Positions 43,402 through 52,490 of a stretch of DNA of 64,000 nt are shown one piece after another. The position numbers and the translations under genes were made by a program. The notes beneath the pieces were generated by a model. The model saw only the letters and a program-made list of their open reading frames with translations. It was not told the DNA's origin and ran no database searches. The DNA is from Paenibacillus xylanexedens (GTDB lineage: Bacteria > Bacillota > Bacilli > Paenibacillales > Paenibacillaceae): positions 248,001-312,000 of the forward strand of contig NZ_JAGIKV010000003.1 of NCBI RefSeq assembly GCF_017874615.1, given 5' to 3'. Each line of letters starts with the position of its first letter. The stretch's first letter is position 1.

Positions 43402-44481
43402 TTGTTCAAAGTAAATACGTTTGTTCGGTTCAGTATTGCACTGGCGTTGATATTGGTTAATATCTATTTATTATCACGTGTAAGCTTCATCTTTCAGCCG
43501 CTCGTCACCATGATCACTGTTATTACCGTGCCGATGATGTTGTCGGTGTTCTTTTATTATCTGCTAAGGCCGCTTGTGAATTATATGGAGAAGAAGAAAA
43601 TAAATCGAACGCTAAGTATTTTGCTAATCTATCTGGTTATTGCTATTCTGGGAGTGTTCTTCATCATTGGTTTATGGCCATCGTTACGTGAGCAACTGTT
43701 CAATCTGGTCGATAACGCACCAAGTTTAATTAATTCATTAAGTGACCAGCTGAGAGATCTGGAGCAAAATGGTGCCATTCAGGCTTTGTTCCCTGAGGGC
43801 TCGACACCTTTCTCCCAGATCACGGAGTATATCAACAAAGGATTTAACTTTGTGACCAACTACGTAAGTGGATTTTTCTCACTTGTTTCCAGTTTTGCGA
43901 TCATCTTGTTTACACTACCGATCCTTTTGTTCTATATGCTGTTACAAGGCGAGAAATTTGGCCGTAAATTGGCACATATTGCACCGAAACGTTTCCAAAA
44001 TGACAGCCGTGAAGTCGTAATTGAGATTGATCAGGCGCTGAGTGGTTTTATTGTGGGAAGAGTTTTGGTCAATCTGGCGCTGGGTGTACTGATGTATATC
44101 GGTTTCTTGATCATTGGACTGCCGTACGCATTACTGCTCACGGTAATTGCGGTCATCATGAACTTTGTTCCGTTTATCGGAGCGATTGTGTCGTCCGTAC
44201 CTATTGTGATCATGGGTCTCGTGGTATCACCATCGGTTGCCATCTGGTCTCTGATTATTATTCTTGTCGCTCAGCAGATTCAGGACAACCTGGTAGCACC
44301 TTATGTATTCGGCAAAAAGCTCGATATTCACCCGCTTACGACGATTATTCTGGTGTTGGGTGCAGGGGACCTGGGTGGAATTATTGCCATCCTGATTATT
44401 ATTCCGGTTTATATGATCGTTAAAATTCTTTTGGTTCGAATCTATAACTTGTTCTTCAAGGACAAATGGCAGAATGCATAG
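43402..44481 (+). CDS. AI-2E family (TqsA/PerM-like) transporter
   Basis: A 359-residue membrane protein with seven to eight helices: two near the N terminus (10-50), one near 65-85, a hydrophilic stretch (100-150), and several from 155 to 345. The GRVLVNLALGVLMYIGFLIIGLPYAL and FVPFIGAIVSSVPIV segments are typical of this family. Members export small molecules or ions; the autoinducer-2 name should not be read as function here. The start is TTG at 43402, seven bases after GGAGGG. It lies in the two-component operon. Confidence 0.88.
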   Translation: MFKVNTFVRFSIALALILVNIYLLSRVSFIFQPLVTMITVITVPMMLSVFFYYLLRPLVNYMEKKKINRTLSILLIYLVIAILGVFFIIGLWPSLREQLFNLVDNAPSLINSLSDQLRDLEQNGAIQALFPEGSTPFSQITEYINKGFNFVTNYVSGFFSLVSSFAIILFTLPILLFYMLLQGEKFGRKLAHIAPKRFQNDSREVVIEIDQALSGFIVGRVLVNLALGVLMYIGFLIIGLPYALLLTVIAVIMNFVPFIGAIVSSVPIVIMGLVVSPSVAIWSLIIILVAQQIQDNLVAPYVFGKKLDIHPLTTIILVLGAGDLGGIIAILIIIPVYMIVKILLVRIYNLFFKDKWQNA

Positions 44482-44510
44482 AATCTAAATTATTCGAAGG
44501 AGTGGAGCAC

Positions 44511-44909
44511 ATGTCTGAAATTATCGAAAAACCATACAGTGAACCTGAATATATCGCACCTCAATCTGTTCAAATGGGTACCATTCACATCTCGAACGAT
44601 GTGTTATCCAAGATCGTGGGGATGGCCGCTCAATCAACGGCTGGTGTATCCTCCATGTCCGTTGGACTGACTGAAGGCATTGCCAAGAGCATCAGCGGCA
44701 AGAGTCTGCAAAAAGGGATTGATGTACACGTCAAAGACGATCAGGCAACCATCCAACTGCGCATCAACATTCAATATGGTAACAAGATGCACGAAGTCTG
44801 CCGTGAACTTCAACATAATGTTCAACAGGCTGTAGAACAAATAGCTGGCGTTATGGTCGATGAAATCAAAGTGCAAGTTGTTGGCATATCCATGCCGGAG
44901 ACGCTATAA
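44511..44909 (+). CDS. Asp23/Gls24 family envelope stress protein
   Basis: A 132-residue protein with the Asp23/Gls24 domain (GTIHISNDVLSKIVGMAAQS near 31-50, then GIDVHVKDDQATIQLRINIQYG near 80). In staphylococci Asp23 is a membrane-associated alkaline-shock protein. AGGAGTGGAG precedes the ATG at 44511; the frame is open from 44466 within the transporter gene but without a binding site. It probably ends the operon, just before the terminator at 44961. Confidence 0.9.
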   Translation: MSEIIEKPYSEPEYIAPQSVQMGTIHISNDVLSKIVGMAAQSTAGVSSMSVGLTEGIAKSISGKSLQKGIDVHVKDDQATIQLRINIQYGNKMHEVCRELQHNVQQAVEQIAGVMVDEIKVQVVGISMPETL

Positions 44910-44960
44910 ACAAACGTATAGAATGTAAGGAATAACAATTGTAAGGATAAACGATTGGCA

Positions 44961-45008
44961 AAAACAGCACCTTCCCAATTAACAACTTAACTGGGAGGGT
45001 GCTGTTTT
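44961..45008. terminator. Strong bidirectional terminator
   Basis: AAAACAGCACC-TCCCA arms (44961-44976) pair with TGGGA-GGTGCTGTTTT (44992-45008) with few mismatches. A and T runs on both sides let it serve both the Asp23 operon and the convergent AraC gene, whose last codons lie inside it. Confidence 0.88.
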
Positions 45009-45824
45009 ATGTTTGCGGTAGTAGGTGGGCGCTTCGCCCATCACTTTTTTGAACATTTTGGAGAAAAGCAATTGATCGGTGTAGCCCACAGAACGGGCAA
45101 TATCGCCAATGGTCAGACCGGGATCAAGCGTCAGTTCGGCTGCCCTGCGCATCCGATAATGGACCAGATACGACTGAATACTGCTTCCCATCTGATCCTT
45201 GAACAGAGAGCACAGATAACTGCGCTGCAAACCGACATGGGCCGCGATGGACTGAACGGTAATGGCATTGGCATAGTTCATTTCAATGAAGTCCATTACC
45301 TGCGTAACGTACGTTTCCTTCGAATAATCCGGCATGGGTTGAAGATGCTCTGAATTAGCCTGATCAATCAAAATGGAGAAGAATTGATACAACAAACCAG
45401 TCATGCTAATCTCCCAGCCTTTGTGAGTATTGCGGGAATTGATCATTCGGTGCAGGCAGGATCGCATCTCGTCATCCTCATTACCCAGCTCAAAAATAGG
45501 GTGATGCTCGGACAGACAGGCCTGCTGTAAAAAGGAAGAACTATTGCTACCTTGGAAAGCAACCCAGCTGTATTCCCATGGATCATCCTGATCTGCTTCG
45601 TAATGAACAACAGAGTGCGGAACAATCAGAAATCCTTGTCCTTTGTGCAGTGTATACGTTTTGCCACCAACTTCGAAGGTGCCTTTGCCATTCAAAATAT
45701 AATGAATTTTATAATAGTCTCGCATGGCAGGGCCAAAGTGATGACCTGGTGTACAGGCTTCCGTACCATAATGTAGGAGCTGAAGCTCCTGAAAATGATT
45801 GTTTTTGAACATATACGTAATCAA
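44979..45824 (-). CDS. AraC-family regulator with cupin sensor
   Basis: A 281-residue regulator. The N-terminal cupin (10-110) contains YYKIHYILNGKGTFEVGGKT and GQGFLIVPHSVVHYEAD. The C-terminal domain (175-275) has two helix-turn-helix units, QSIAAHVGLQRSYLCSLFKD and IGDIARSVGYTDQLLFSKMF. It resembles sugar-responsive AraC regulators of Paenibacillus. The start is TTG at 45824, nine bases after AGGAG; an ATG at 45812 is the alternative. It is divergent from an aldo/keto reductase and may control it. Confidence 0.9.
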   Translation of the reverse strand: MITYMFKNNHFQELQLLHYGTEACTPGHHFGPAMRDYYKIHYILNGKGTFEVGGKTYTLHKGQGFLIVPHSVVHYEADQDDPWEYSWVAFQGSNSSSFLQQACLSEHHPIFELGNEDDEMRSCLHRMINSRNTHKGWEISMTGLLYQFFSILIDQANSEHLQPMPDYSKETYVTQVMDFIEMNYANAITVQSIAAHVGLQRSYLCSLFKDQMGSSIQSYLVHYRMRRAAELTLDPGLTIGDIARSVGYTDQLLFSKMFKKVMGEAPTYYRKHKTAPSQLSC

Positions 45825-46025
45825 GGGTATTCACTCCTGTACGATTTCGTCTCATCTTGCATTTTAACATACTAAATAGCTGAAAAGATTAATTATTTAA
45901 CATTAGTATATATAGATAACAATCATTATTCCATATGGTTATAGTGAAATGCCATATCGTTTATCCAGAAAAATGTCTAAGATGAAAAGGAATTCAACAA
46001 ACCTTACAGGAAAGTGAGAATAACG

Positions 46026-47030
46026 ATGCCCTATACTGCGAGTGAACAACGATATGATGAGATGAAATATGTACGTTCCGGCAAATCCGGAATCAGACTT
46101 CCGCAAATTGCGCTGGGTTTATGGCAGAACTTTGGTGGCAACCGTACATTGGATATTCAGGAAGAAATGATTTTGCGTGCCTTTGACCTCGGAATTAACC
46201 ATTTCGATCTGGCGAATAACTATGGTCCACCTCCAGGATCAGCGGAAGAGAACTTTGGCGTGATTTACAAAAAACATCTTCGTCCTTACCGGGATGAACT
46301 GCTCATCTCCTCGAAGGCAGGTTACCATATGTGGAATGGACCTTACGGCGAGTGGGGCTCCCGCAAAAACCTGATTGCCAGTCTCGATCAAAGTCTTGGT
46401 CGGATGGGACTGGATTATGTGGACATTTTCTATCATCACCGTCCAGATCCGGATACGCCATTGGAAGAAACGATGACGGCGCTGGATCACATCGTGCGGC
46501 AAGGTAAAGCACTGTATGTGGGCTTATCCAATTATAATGCAGAACAGACGCAAGAAGCGGTAACCATTCTTCGTCGTCTGGGTACGCCATGTCTGGTTCA
46601 TCAGCCTAACTACTCGATGCTGAATCGCTGGATTGAAGACGGTTTGCAAGACGTACTGGATGAGCAGGGCGTAGGTTCCATTGCGTTCTGTCCACTCGGC
46701 CGCGGTCAGTTGACGAATAAATATGTCGACAAGATCAAGGAAGAACGAGCCAATCCAACAGGAAATTTGAAAAAAGAAGCTTACACGGACGAACGGATTG
46801 CCAAGTTCGATGCACTTCAGGCGGTTGCTGAACGACGAGGTCAAACGATCTCTCAACTGGCTTTGAACTGGATCTTGCGTGGTAACCGTGTTACCTCCGC
46901 ACTGATTGGTGCAAGTCGTGTGTCCCAGATCGAAGAAAACGTAGCTGCCCTCCAGGCACCGGATCTGACAACGGAAGAACTCAATGAAATTGAGAGCATT
47001 CTGGACGGAATGGGTAATTATCCGTGGTAA
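46026..47030 (+). CDS. Aldo/keto reductase, YghZ-like
   Basis: A 334-residue NADPH-dependent reductase with a TIM barrel. Conserved parts include NHFDLANNYGPPPGSAEENFG (residues 55-75, holding the Asp and the catalytic Tyr), SSKAGYHMWNGPYGEWGSRK (catalytic Lys), and DIFYHHRPDPDTPLEETM near 138-155. The late GNRVTSALIGASRVSQIEEN region binds cofactor. This pattern matches the L-glyceraldehyde-3-phosphate/methylglyoxal reductase group. I chose the ATG at 46026; a GTG at 46014 is possible. It is divergent from the AraC gene. Confidence 0.9.
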   Translation: MPYTASEQRYDEMKYVRSGKSGIRLPQIALGLWQNFGGNRTLDIQEEMILRAFDLGINHFDLANNYGPPPGSAEENFGVIYKKHLRPYRDELLISSKAGYHMWNGPYGEWGSRKNLIASLDQSLGRMGLDYVDIFYHHRPDPDTPLEETMTALDHIVRQGKALYVGLSNYNAEQTQEAVTILRRLGTPCLVHQPNYSMLNRWIEDGLQDVLDEQGVGSIAFCPLGRGQLTNKYVDKIKEERANPTGNLKKEAYTDERIAKFDALQAVAERRGQTISQLALNWILRGNRVTSALIGASRVSQIEENVAALQAPDLTTEELNEIESILDGMGNYPW

Positions 47031-47097
47031 CATCCACAGTATAGCTGTGTGAAAATTATAGTTAGGTAAAACTAATGTAATATGAATGAAGAATGAA

Positions 47098-47136
47098 ATG
47101 GCGCCTACCTGATCAATCAGGAAGGCGTCATTTTGT
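47098..47136 (+). terminator. Terminator after the aldo/keto reductase
   Basis: AATGGCGCCT-CCTGAT (47098-47114) pairs with ATCAGG-AGGCGTCATT (47117-47133), followed by T. A TATAAT box near 47249 lies before the next gene; nothing else is seen in 47137-47280. Confidence 0.85.
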
Positions 47137-47295
47137 ATATGTCATTTTCATTATAGGATAAGATCTATTATAATAGTTCATTAATTGACCTATGTTTATT
47201 TTTTCAGAATGAACCTAGTTCATAGCACCTGGTCCTAGGATTTAGGGTATAATATATAGAAGCTATACAATTGAAATACGAAGGAGAGGCTCCAT

Positions 47296-48888
47296 TTGAA
47301 CTTTGAACAGTGGATTTCGCCTGAAAGCTATAACCTGACATCCGAGATGGAGAATCATCCATCAGACCGGATTGCACTTAGATGGCTCAGCGATCAACGA
47401 GAATTGGAAGAGATCACGTATGGTGATTTGTTCAAGCAGGCGAATCGTCTTGCTGGAGGTCTGCGTGAACTTGGACTAGAGAAGGGTGATCGGGTGTTGG
47501 TCATGGTACCACGCCGTATTATTGCCTATGTCATTTATATTGCTTGTCTGAAATTGGGGGTTGCCGTTATTCCTTCTTCCGAGATGTTACGGGCAAAAGA
47601 TCTGGAATATCGTCTGCGTCACTCTGAGGCGCGGGCTGTTATTGTATGGTCCGAGACGACCTCAGAAGTACAAAAGATGGACGCGGATCTGCCGTCACTG
47701 GCACATCGCATCGTGGCATCGCCGAATGAAGAAGTTAGCGTACCTGCTGAAGGTTGGGTCAATGTGCATCAGTTAATGCAGAATCAACCCGAAGAGATGG
47801 CTGCGGTGGAAACTCACCGTGATGATACGGCTATTCTTGCTTACACTTCGGGCACAACTGGTAATCCCAAAGGAGTTGTACATAGCCACGGTTGGGGATA
47901 TGCCCACCTGCGGATCGCTTCTTCATTATGGCTGGATATTCAACCTTCAGATACCGTATGGGCAACGGCTGCACCTGGCTGGCAAAAATGGATCTGGAGC
48001 CCGTTCCTGTCGGTACTCGGAAGAGGCGCGACTGGACTGGTCTACAATGGATCATTCCAGCCCAAGCGTTATCTGGAACTGATGCAGGAACATCAAATTA
48101 ATGTCCTTTGCTGTACACCAACCGAATATCGGCTGATGGCCAAAGCGGATGATCTTGGACATTATGACCTGTCTCATCTGCGCAGTGCTGTTTCAGCGGG
48201 TGAACCGCTCAATCAGGAAGTCATTGAAATCTTCCAGCGTCACTTCGACCTGACTATTCGGGACGGATATGGACAGACCGAGAGCACCTTGTTAATCGGC
48301 AGTCTCAAAGATGCGCCTGTACGTATTGGCTCGATGGGTCAGTCGATTACACCTGGATTGATTGAAATTATTGACGATGAGGGACAACCTGTTCCTCCGG
48401 GTGAAGTAGGAGATATCGCGGTACACAAAGAGATGCCAGCTTTGTTCCGGTCCTATTATCAGGATGAGGGACGGAAGGAAGCGAGTCAGCGTGGCGATTA
48501 TTTTGTAACAGGGGACCGTGCACGCAAAGACGAAGAAGGTTACTTCTGGTTTGAAGGGCGCAGTGATGACATTATCATCAGTTCGGGTTATACGATTGGA
48601 CCATTTGAAGTGGAAGAAGCACTTATGAAACACGCCAGTGTGAAGGAATGTGCGGTGGTTGCGAGTCCAGATGAGATCCGTGGCAATATTGTCAAAGCAT
48701 TTGTCGTACTGCGAGATGATTCGTTGGCTTCACCGGAACTGATGCGTGAATTGCAACATCACGTCAAAGAAATTACAGCACCTTATAAATATCCACGTAA
48801 GATCGAATTTGTTACGGATCTGCCAAAGACCAACTCTGGTAAAATCCGCCGGATCGAGTTACGTGAACAAGAAAAACGTAATGGTTAG
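47296..48888 (+). CDS. Acyl-CoA synthetase (AMP-dependent, acetyl/medium-chain type)
   Basis: A 530-residue adenylate-forming enzyme that activates a carboxylic acid to its CoA thioester. The P-loop motif TSGTTGNPKGVVHSHGW is at about 187-203, DGYGQTES at about 322, the hinge region YFWFEGRSDDIIISSGY near 415-430, and the catalytic-Lys motif KTNSGKIRR near 515. The layout resembles medium-chain acyl-CoA synthetases more than acetate-specific Acs, since it is shorter than about 650 residues. The start is TTG at 47296, nine bases after AAGGAG. It is a single gene, and the acid is unknown. Confidence 0.9.
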   Translation: MNFEQWISPESYNLTSEMENHPSDRIALRWLSDQRELEEITYGDLFKQANRLAGGLRELGLEKGDRVLVMVPRRIIAYVIYIACLKLGVAVIPSSEMLRAKDLEYRLRHSEARAVIVWSETTSEVQKMDADLPSLAHRIVASPNEEVSVPAEGWVNVHQLMQNQPEEMAAVETHRDDTAILAYTSGTTGNPKGVVHSHGWGYAHLRIASSLWLDIQPSDTVWATAAPGWQKWIWSPFLSVLGRGATGLVYNGSFQPKRYLELMQEHQINVLCCTPTEYRLMAKADDLGHYDLSHLRSAVSAGEPLNQEVIEIFQRHFDLTIRDGYGQTESTLLIGSLKDAPVRIGSMGQSITPGLIEIIDDEGQPVPPGEVGDIAVHKEMPALFRSYYQDEGRKEASQRGDYFVTGDRARKDEEGYFWFEGRSDDIIISSGYTIGPFEVEEALMKHASVKECAVVASPDEIRGNIVKAFVVLRDDSLASPELMRELQHHVKEITAPYKYPRKIEFVTDLPKTNSGKIRRIELREQEKRNG

Positions 48889-48938
48889 ATCATTTTGTAT
48901 AGATGAAATTTTAGATATTAAGCCTGCGTAGTGAAAGA

Positions 48939-49052
48939 GAAGGAATCGATACTGAAGAAGCGATAGCGTTCGTATTTGTCTCCAAATTTTAACCTTTGAA
49001 AAATACGATGAAGAAAATTTGGAGACAACGACGATCTAAAGTACGATCCTTC
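48939..49052. repeat. Hairpin-forming dispersed repeat, diverged copy
   Basis: A perfect 15-bp inverted repeat, TTGTCTCCAAATTTT (48976-48990) and AAAATTTGGAGACAA (49014-49028), sits inside longer imperfect arms ending in GAAGGA (48939) and TCCTTC (49047). Part of the left arm (AGCGTTCG, TTT, TC, CC, ATTTT) follows the pattern of the two closer copies at 52303 and 54525. It fills the spacer between the synthetase and the aminopeptidase genes. Confidence 0.7.
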
Positions 49053-49129
49053 GCTGTAACGGCCACTCAGCAGATTCCAAGACACTTGCAAACCATGTCA
49101 TAATATATGAAACAGGAGTGAACACAACC

Positions 49130-50374
49130 ATGAGTCAATTTGAACAAACCTTTGAAAAGTCATTGGAACAATACGCAGAACTAGTTGTTAAAGTTGGCGT
49201 GAATATTCAAAAAGGACAGGATCTGCTCGTTACTGCTCCCATCGAAACGCTTGAATTCACACGTCTGATTGTGCAAAAAGCCTATGCGGCTGGTGCAAAC
49301 TATGTACAGGTGGACTTTGATGACGACAACATTACCCGCAGTCGTTTTGAGCATGGTTCCAATGACAGCTTTGACTATTATCCAGCGTGGAAAGCGGATA
49401 TGATGGAGAAGTTTGCGGAAGCAGGCGGCGCTACCCTGACGATCAAAGTTCCAGATCCTGAACTGTATAACGGAATTGACTCCGACAGCGTTTCCCGTGC
49501 TACCAAGGCAGCTGCACACGCACGTCGCGGATATGCCAAATACACACGCAACCATGAAATTAGCTGGTGTCTGATCAAGGCCCCAACCAAAGCTTGGGCG
49601 AACAAAGTATTTGCCGACATCCCGGAAGAAGACCGAATCAACGTGATGTGGGAAACGATCTTCAAAATGAACCGTGTAGATGGCGGAGACGCCGTACAAA
49701 ATTGGAGAGAACATCTGGACACATTGAATGCAATGAGTGATCGACTGAATCAGAAAAACTATAAAAGCCTGCACTACCGCGCACCAGGTACCGACTTGAA
49801 AATTGAACTGGTGAACAATCACATCTGGGGCGGTGGCGGTGGTGAGAACCAACAGGGGATTTATACGGTCGCCAATATGCCAACTGAAGAAGTATTCACC
49901 ATGCCTAAGCGCAGTGGAGTGAATGGATATGTCAGCAGTACCATGCCTTTGAACCTGAACGGGCAACTGGTAGATCAGATGAGAATCACATTCAAGGATG
50001 GACAGGTTGTAGCGTTTACGGCGGCATCTGGCGAAGAGCATCTGAAGAACCTGTTTGCTACCGATGAAGGAGCGCGTTATCTGGGTGAAGTGGCACTTGT
50101 ACCGCATGACTCCCCAATCTCCAACCTGAATCGCATTTTCTACAATACGGGTATTGATGAAAATGCATCTTGCCATTTGGCTGTGGGAAGTGCGTATCCA
50201 TTCAATATGAAAGATGGCACAACCATGTCGAATGAAGAGTTACTGAAGCATGAGTGCAATGTGAGCTTGACTCACGTTGATTTCATGATCGGTTCCGCTG
50301 AGCTGGATATCGATGGTGAGTTACAGGATGGTTCAATCGAGCCGCTATTCCGTAAAGGCAACTGGGCATTTTAA
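49130..50374 (+). CDS. M29-family metallo-aminopeptidase
   Basis: A 414-residue enzyme of the thermophilic aminopeptidase (M29/AmpS/PepS) family, which removes N-terminal residues from peptides using two metal ions. Recognisable segments: YAELVVKVGVNIQKGQDLLV at the N terminus, FAEAGGATLTIKVPDPEL near 95, and NMPTEEVFTMPKRSGVNGYV near 250-270 (metal-binding Glu). LGEVALVPHDSPISNLNRIFYNTGIDENASCHLAVG near 315-350 and HVDFMIGSAELDIDG near 385-400 carry the conserved His/Asp. Length is normal. The ATG at 49130 follows AGGAG; a GTG at 49118 adds four residues. Confidence 0.92.
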   Translation: MSQFEQTFEKSLEQYAELVVKVGVNIQKGQDLLVTAPIETLEFTRLIVQKAYAAGANYVQVDFDDDNITRSRFEHGSNDSFDYYPAWKADMMEKFAEAGGATLTIKVPDPELYNGIDSDSVSRATKAAAHARRGYAKYTRNHEISWCLIKAPTKAWANKVFADIPEEDRINVMWETIFKMNRVDGGDAVQNWREHLDTLNAMSDRLNQKNYKSLHYRAPGTDLKIELVNNHIWGGGGGENQQGIYTVANMPTEEVFTMPKRSGVNGYVSSTMPLNLNGQLVDQMRITFKDGQVVAFTAASGEEHLKNLFATDEGARYLGEVALVPHDSPISNLNRIFYNTGIDENASCHLAVGSAYPFNMKDGTTMSNEELLKHECNVSLTHVDFMIGSAELDIDGELQDGSIEPLFRKGNWAF

Positions 50375-50417
50375 TATCTTAACAAGTCTTAACTAGCTAG
50401 TAGTAGCAGTCGTTAAC

Positions 50418-50452
50418 AAAAAAAGTGACTTCAACCTGAAGTCACTTTTTTT
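50418..50452. terminator. Bidirectional terminator between aminopeptidase and GyrI-like genes
   Basis: AAAAAAGTGACTTCA and TGAAGTCACTTTTTT form a perfect stem around an ACC loop, with A and T runs outside. Confidence 0.93.
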
Positions 50453-50470
50453 GTTTCTTCATAACATGAA

Positions 50471-50932
50471 CTACACAGGTCTTACAGGCACACATATCTC
50501 GCAATAATGCTGATTAAGCAGTTCCCAACGATATCTTTCTATAACCGGCTTGTTGTTATCCATCTGATAACCACTTGTTTGTAAATGAGGGATGATCACA
50601 TTCAATGCTTGCTGAATAGCTTCTGCCGTGTGCCTCACTTTACAGATGAGATAAACTCTGCCTGATAGCTCGCCAAACTCAATAGAATCATCTTCCAGAC
50701 GTTCAGATTCAGTAATAACAATACAGGCATCATATCTACATTTTTCGGGCGGTGTGGTAGTTGGGTCATCTTGTGGAATACCGAATAAAATTGCTGCTTC
50801 ATTAAGCAGTTGTTTTTTGTCTGCCCATTGTTTCAGCGTATTCATCGCTTGAGCATTGGCAGGCCCATACGGGCCAACTTGTCGCACATAGGCGATACGA
50901 TATGACGGGAGGTTTTCGATAACCATTTCCAT
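50471..50932 (-). CDS. GyrI-like (AraC effector-binding domain) protein
   Basis: A 153-residue stand-alone effector-binding domain of the GyrI/SbmC type. Visible family parts: SYRIAYVRQVGPYGPANAQAMNTLKQW near 10-36, LFGIPQDDPTTTPPEKCRYDACIVI near 49-73, and KPVIERYRWELLNQHYCEICVPV at the end. Such domains bind small hydrophobic ligands, and some lie at the C end of AraC regulators. No DNA-binding part is present here. It is convergent with the aminopeptidase gene. GAGAGGAAG lies a few bases upstream of the ATG. Confidence 0.85.
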   Translation of the reverse strand: MEMVIENLPSYRIAYVRQVGPYGPANAQAMNTLKQWADKKQLLNEAAILFGIPQDDPTTTPPEKCRYDACIVITESERLEDDSIEFGELSGRVYLICKVRHTAEAIQQALNVIIPHLQTSGYQMDNNKPVIERYRWELLNQHYCEICVPVRPV

Positions 50933-51098
50933 GAAAATCTTCCTCTCTGTACGATTTCTCTTACATATTGGATGCTAACATGGTATAAAAGAATTTGCTT
51001 AGGTAATTGTTGAATCCCGGCGACGAAACTCATAGAATAGTGATAATATGTTGGAAAACTGCTCCAATAGAGCAAAACGAGAGGGGGAGGCGTTAGAC

Positions 51099-52259
51099 AT
51101 GGATATTACTTATGCCTTCACGGATGAACGTTTCAGGCAAGTTGTGTTGGATCGTTTTTGTGATCAGCGGGATTTCATTCAGGAGAGTGACGTTTGTGAG
51201 GTTGAGATATTAGAACTTTCAAATCACAATATTAGCAATTTTGATGGAATCAATTATTTCAGGGGTCTTCAAGAGCTGGATTGTGCCTATAATCAATTGA
51301 CCGGTCTGGATCTTACTCAGAATCACAAGCTGAGGATATTACGTTGCAGAGAGAATCAGCTTCTTACACTGGACCTCCATTCCAATTTGGAATTGCAAGT
51401 GCTGGATTGCAGTTTTAATCGACTTCGCAAATTGGATCTTTCTCATAATCCTAGGCTTGTAATGGTGGAGTGTCATTGGAATATGTTATCGGAGCTGGCT
51501 TCGGAACCCCTTCAGCAGTTGGAGGAACTTAGTTGCAGTTATAATGCTCTTTTCTCACTGGAACTTGAACACAATAAGCAACTGCGGCAACTTGATTGCG
51601 CCAACAATTACATGTTGGAACTTGATGTAACAGGTTGTCCAAACTTGATTGAACTTCGTTGTAACCACAACCATATCAAACAGTTGGATTTTCGTTCAAA
51701 TATGGTTTTAGAGAGTGTCCGGTGTTTTAACAATCACATTAGCGAGCTGGATATTCGCCATAACGTACAACTGAGAGAGTTGTACTGTTCCGAGAACAAA
51801 TTAACCGAGTTGGATTATAGCGCTAATCCCAAGCTGGAGAGACTGCAATATGCAGATAATCTAATGTTTGAATCCAATCATGAAGTTCCGGGTATGGGGT
51901 TGTTTCAGTATGACGTCTCGATGTCCAACTATCAGATGAGCTTACTTATTCAGGATAAAGAACTGGTAGTCACTGCACAGGTTTCAACTAAGACAGAGAT
52001 GGAAGCCTTATCCCCATATATGGAAGAAACGTGGAAACGGTGGGACATGCTTGGTGAGCAGGCACTTAAAACCATTGCCGAGGCTCATCCGGACGAAGAT
52101 ATCAATGCATTGATTTTGGCTGATGCAGAATTTCAGGGAGATCAATATTTCCGATTGGGTTATGATGCGGGGGATACACCTGCTGGTCGACTGTACATAT
52201 ATGCGGAGTTTGACGATGAATTTCACATGTTGGATACGTTGATCTATGAAACGTATTAA
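51099..52259 (+). CDS. Leucine-rich-repeat protein with a cysteine ladder
   Basis: A 386-residue protein without signal peptide or membrane segment, so probably cytoplasmic. Residues 55-255 are about nine leucine-rich repeats of exactly 21 residues with the pattern L-x-x-L-x-C-x-x-N-x-L-x-x-L-D-L. Cysteines fall at 62, 83, 104, 125, 146, 167, 188, 209 and 230, all 21 apart, forming a ladder like that described for the listerial protein InlJ. The C-terminal 120 residues are a separate acidic domain (ALKTIAEAHPDEDINALILA, FRLGYDAGDTPAGRLYIYAE) that I do not recognise. The ATG at 51099 lies eight bases after GGGGGAGG. A short hairpin terminator overlaps the stop. Confidence 0.85.
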   Translation: MDITYAFTDERFRQVVLDRFCDQRDFIQESDVCEVEILELSNHNISNFDGINYFRGLQELDCAYNQLTGLDLTQNHKLRILRCRENQLLTLDLHSNLELQVLDCSFNRLRKLDLSHNPRLVMVECHWNMLSELASEPLQQLEELSCSYNALFSLELEHNKQLRQLDCANNYMLELDVTGCPNLIELRCNHNHIKQLDFRSNMVLESVRCFNNHISELDIRHNVQLRELYCSENKLTELDYSANPKLERLQYADNLMFESNHEVPGMGLFQYDVSMSNYQMSLLIQDKELVVTAQVSTKTEMEALSPYMEETWKRWDMLGEQALKTIAEAHPDEDINALILADAEFQGDQYFRLGYDAGDTPAGRLYIYAEFDDEFHMLDTLIYETY

Positions 52260-52283
52260 AGCCACGAGATCGTGGCTTTTTTG
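52259..52283 (+). terminator. Terminator overlapping the stop of the LRR gene
   Basis: GCCACGA (52261-52267) and TCGTGGC (52270-52276) form a stem with a tiny loop, flanked by AA and a T run of six. Confidence 0.85.
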
Positions 52284-52302
52284 CTTTGTTGAACTAACGA
52301 TT

Positions 52303-52455
52303 ATTTACACTGTCACTACGATGACAGAACAACCTTCCAATCGCTGTTATCCCCAGATTTTATTCGATTCCTTTTCTAAAAGGAGAAAATCCGGGGATAA
52401 AGGCGAACGCTTCGCTTTTTCAGGTTTTTTCTGTCCTCTCCGTTATCGTGTAAAT
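52303..52455. repeat. Hairpin-forming dispersed repeat, copy A
   Basis: A 153-bp element bounded by ATTTACAC (52303-52310) and GTGTAAAT (52448-52455). The two halves pair through several blocks, including ACAGAA/TTCTGT and TTATCCCC.GATTTT with AAAATC.GGGGATAA. About 150 bp is shared with the element at 54525. It lies in the spacer between the convergent LRR and nitroreductase genes. Confidence 0.82.
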
Positions 52456-52490
52456 GTTAGTTCAACTTATATAATTTGTTATATTATATG

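Noticed and set aside
49181..50176. 331-codon open frame antisense to the aminopeptidase gene
   Set aside because: It lies entirely opposite a clear M29 gene, lacks a ribosome binding site, and its translation has no family features; it is a shadow frame.
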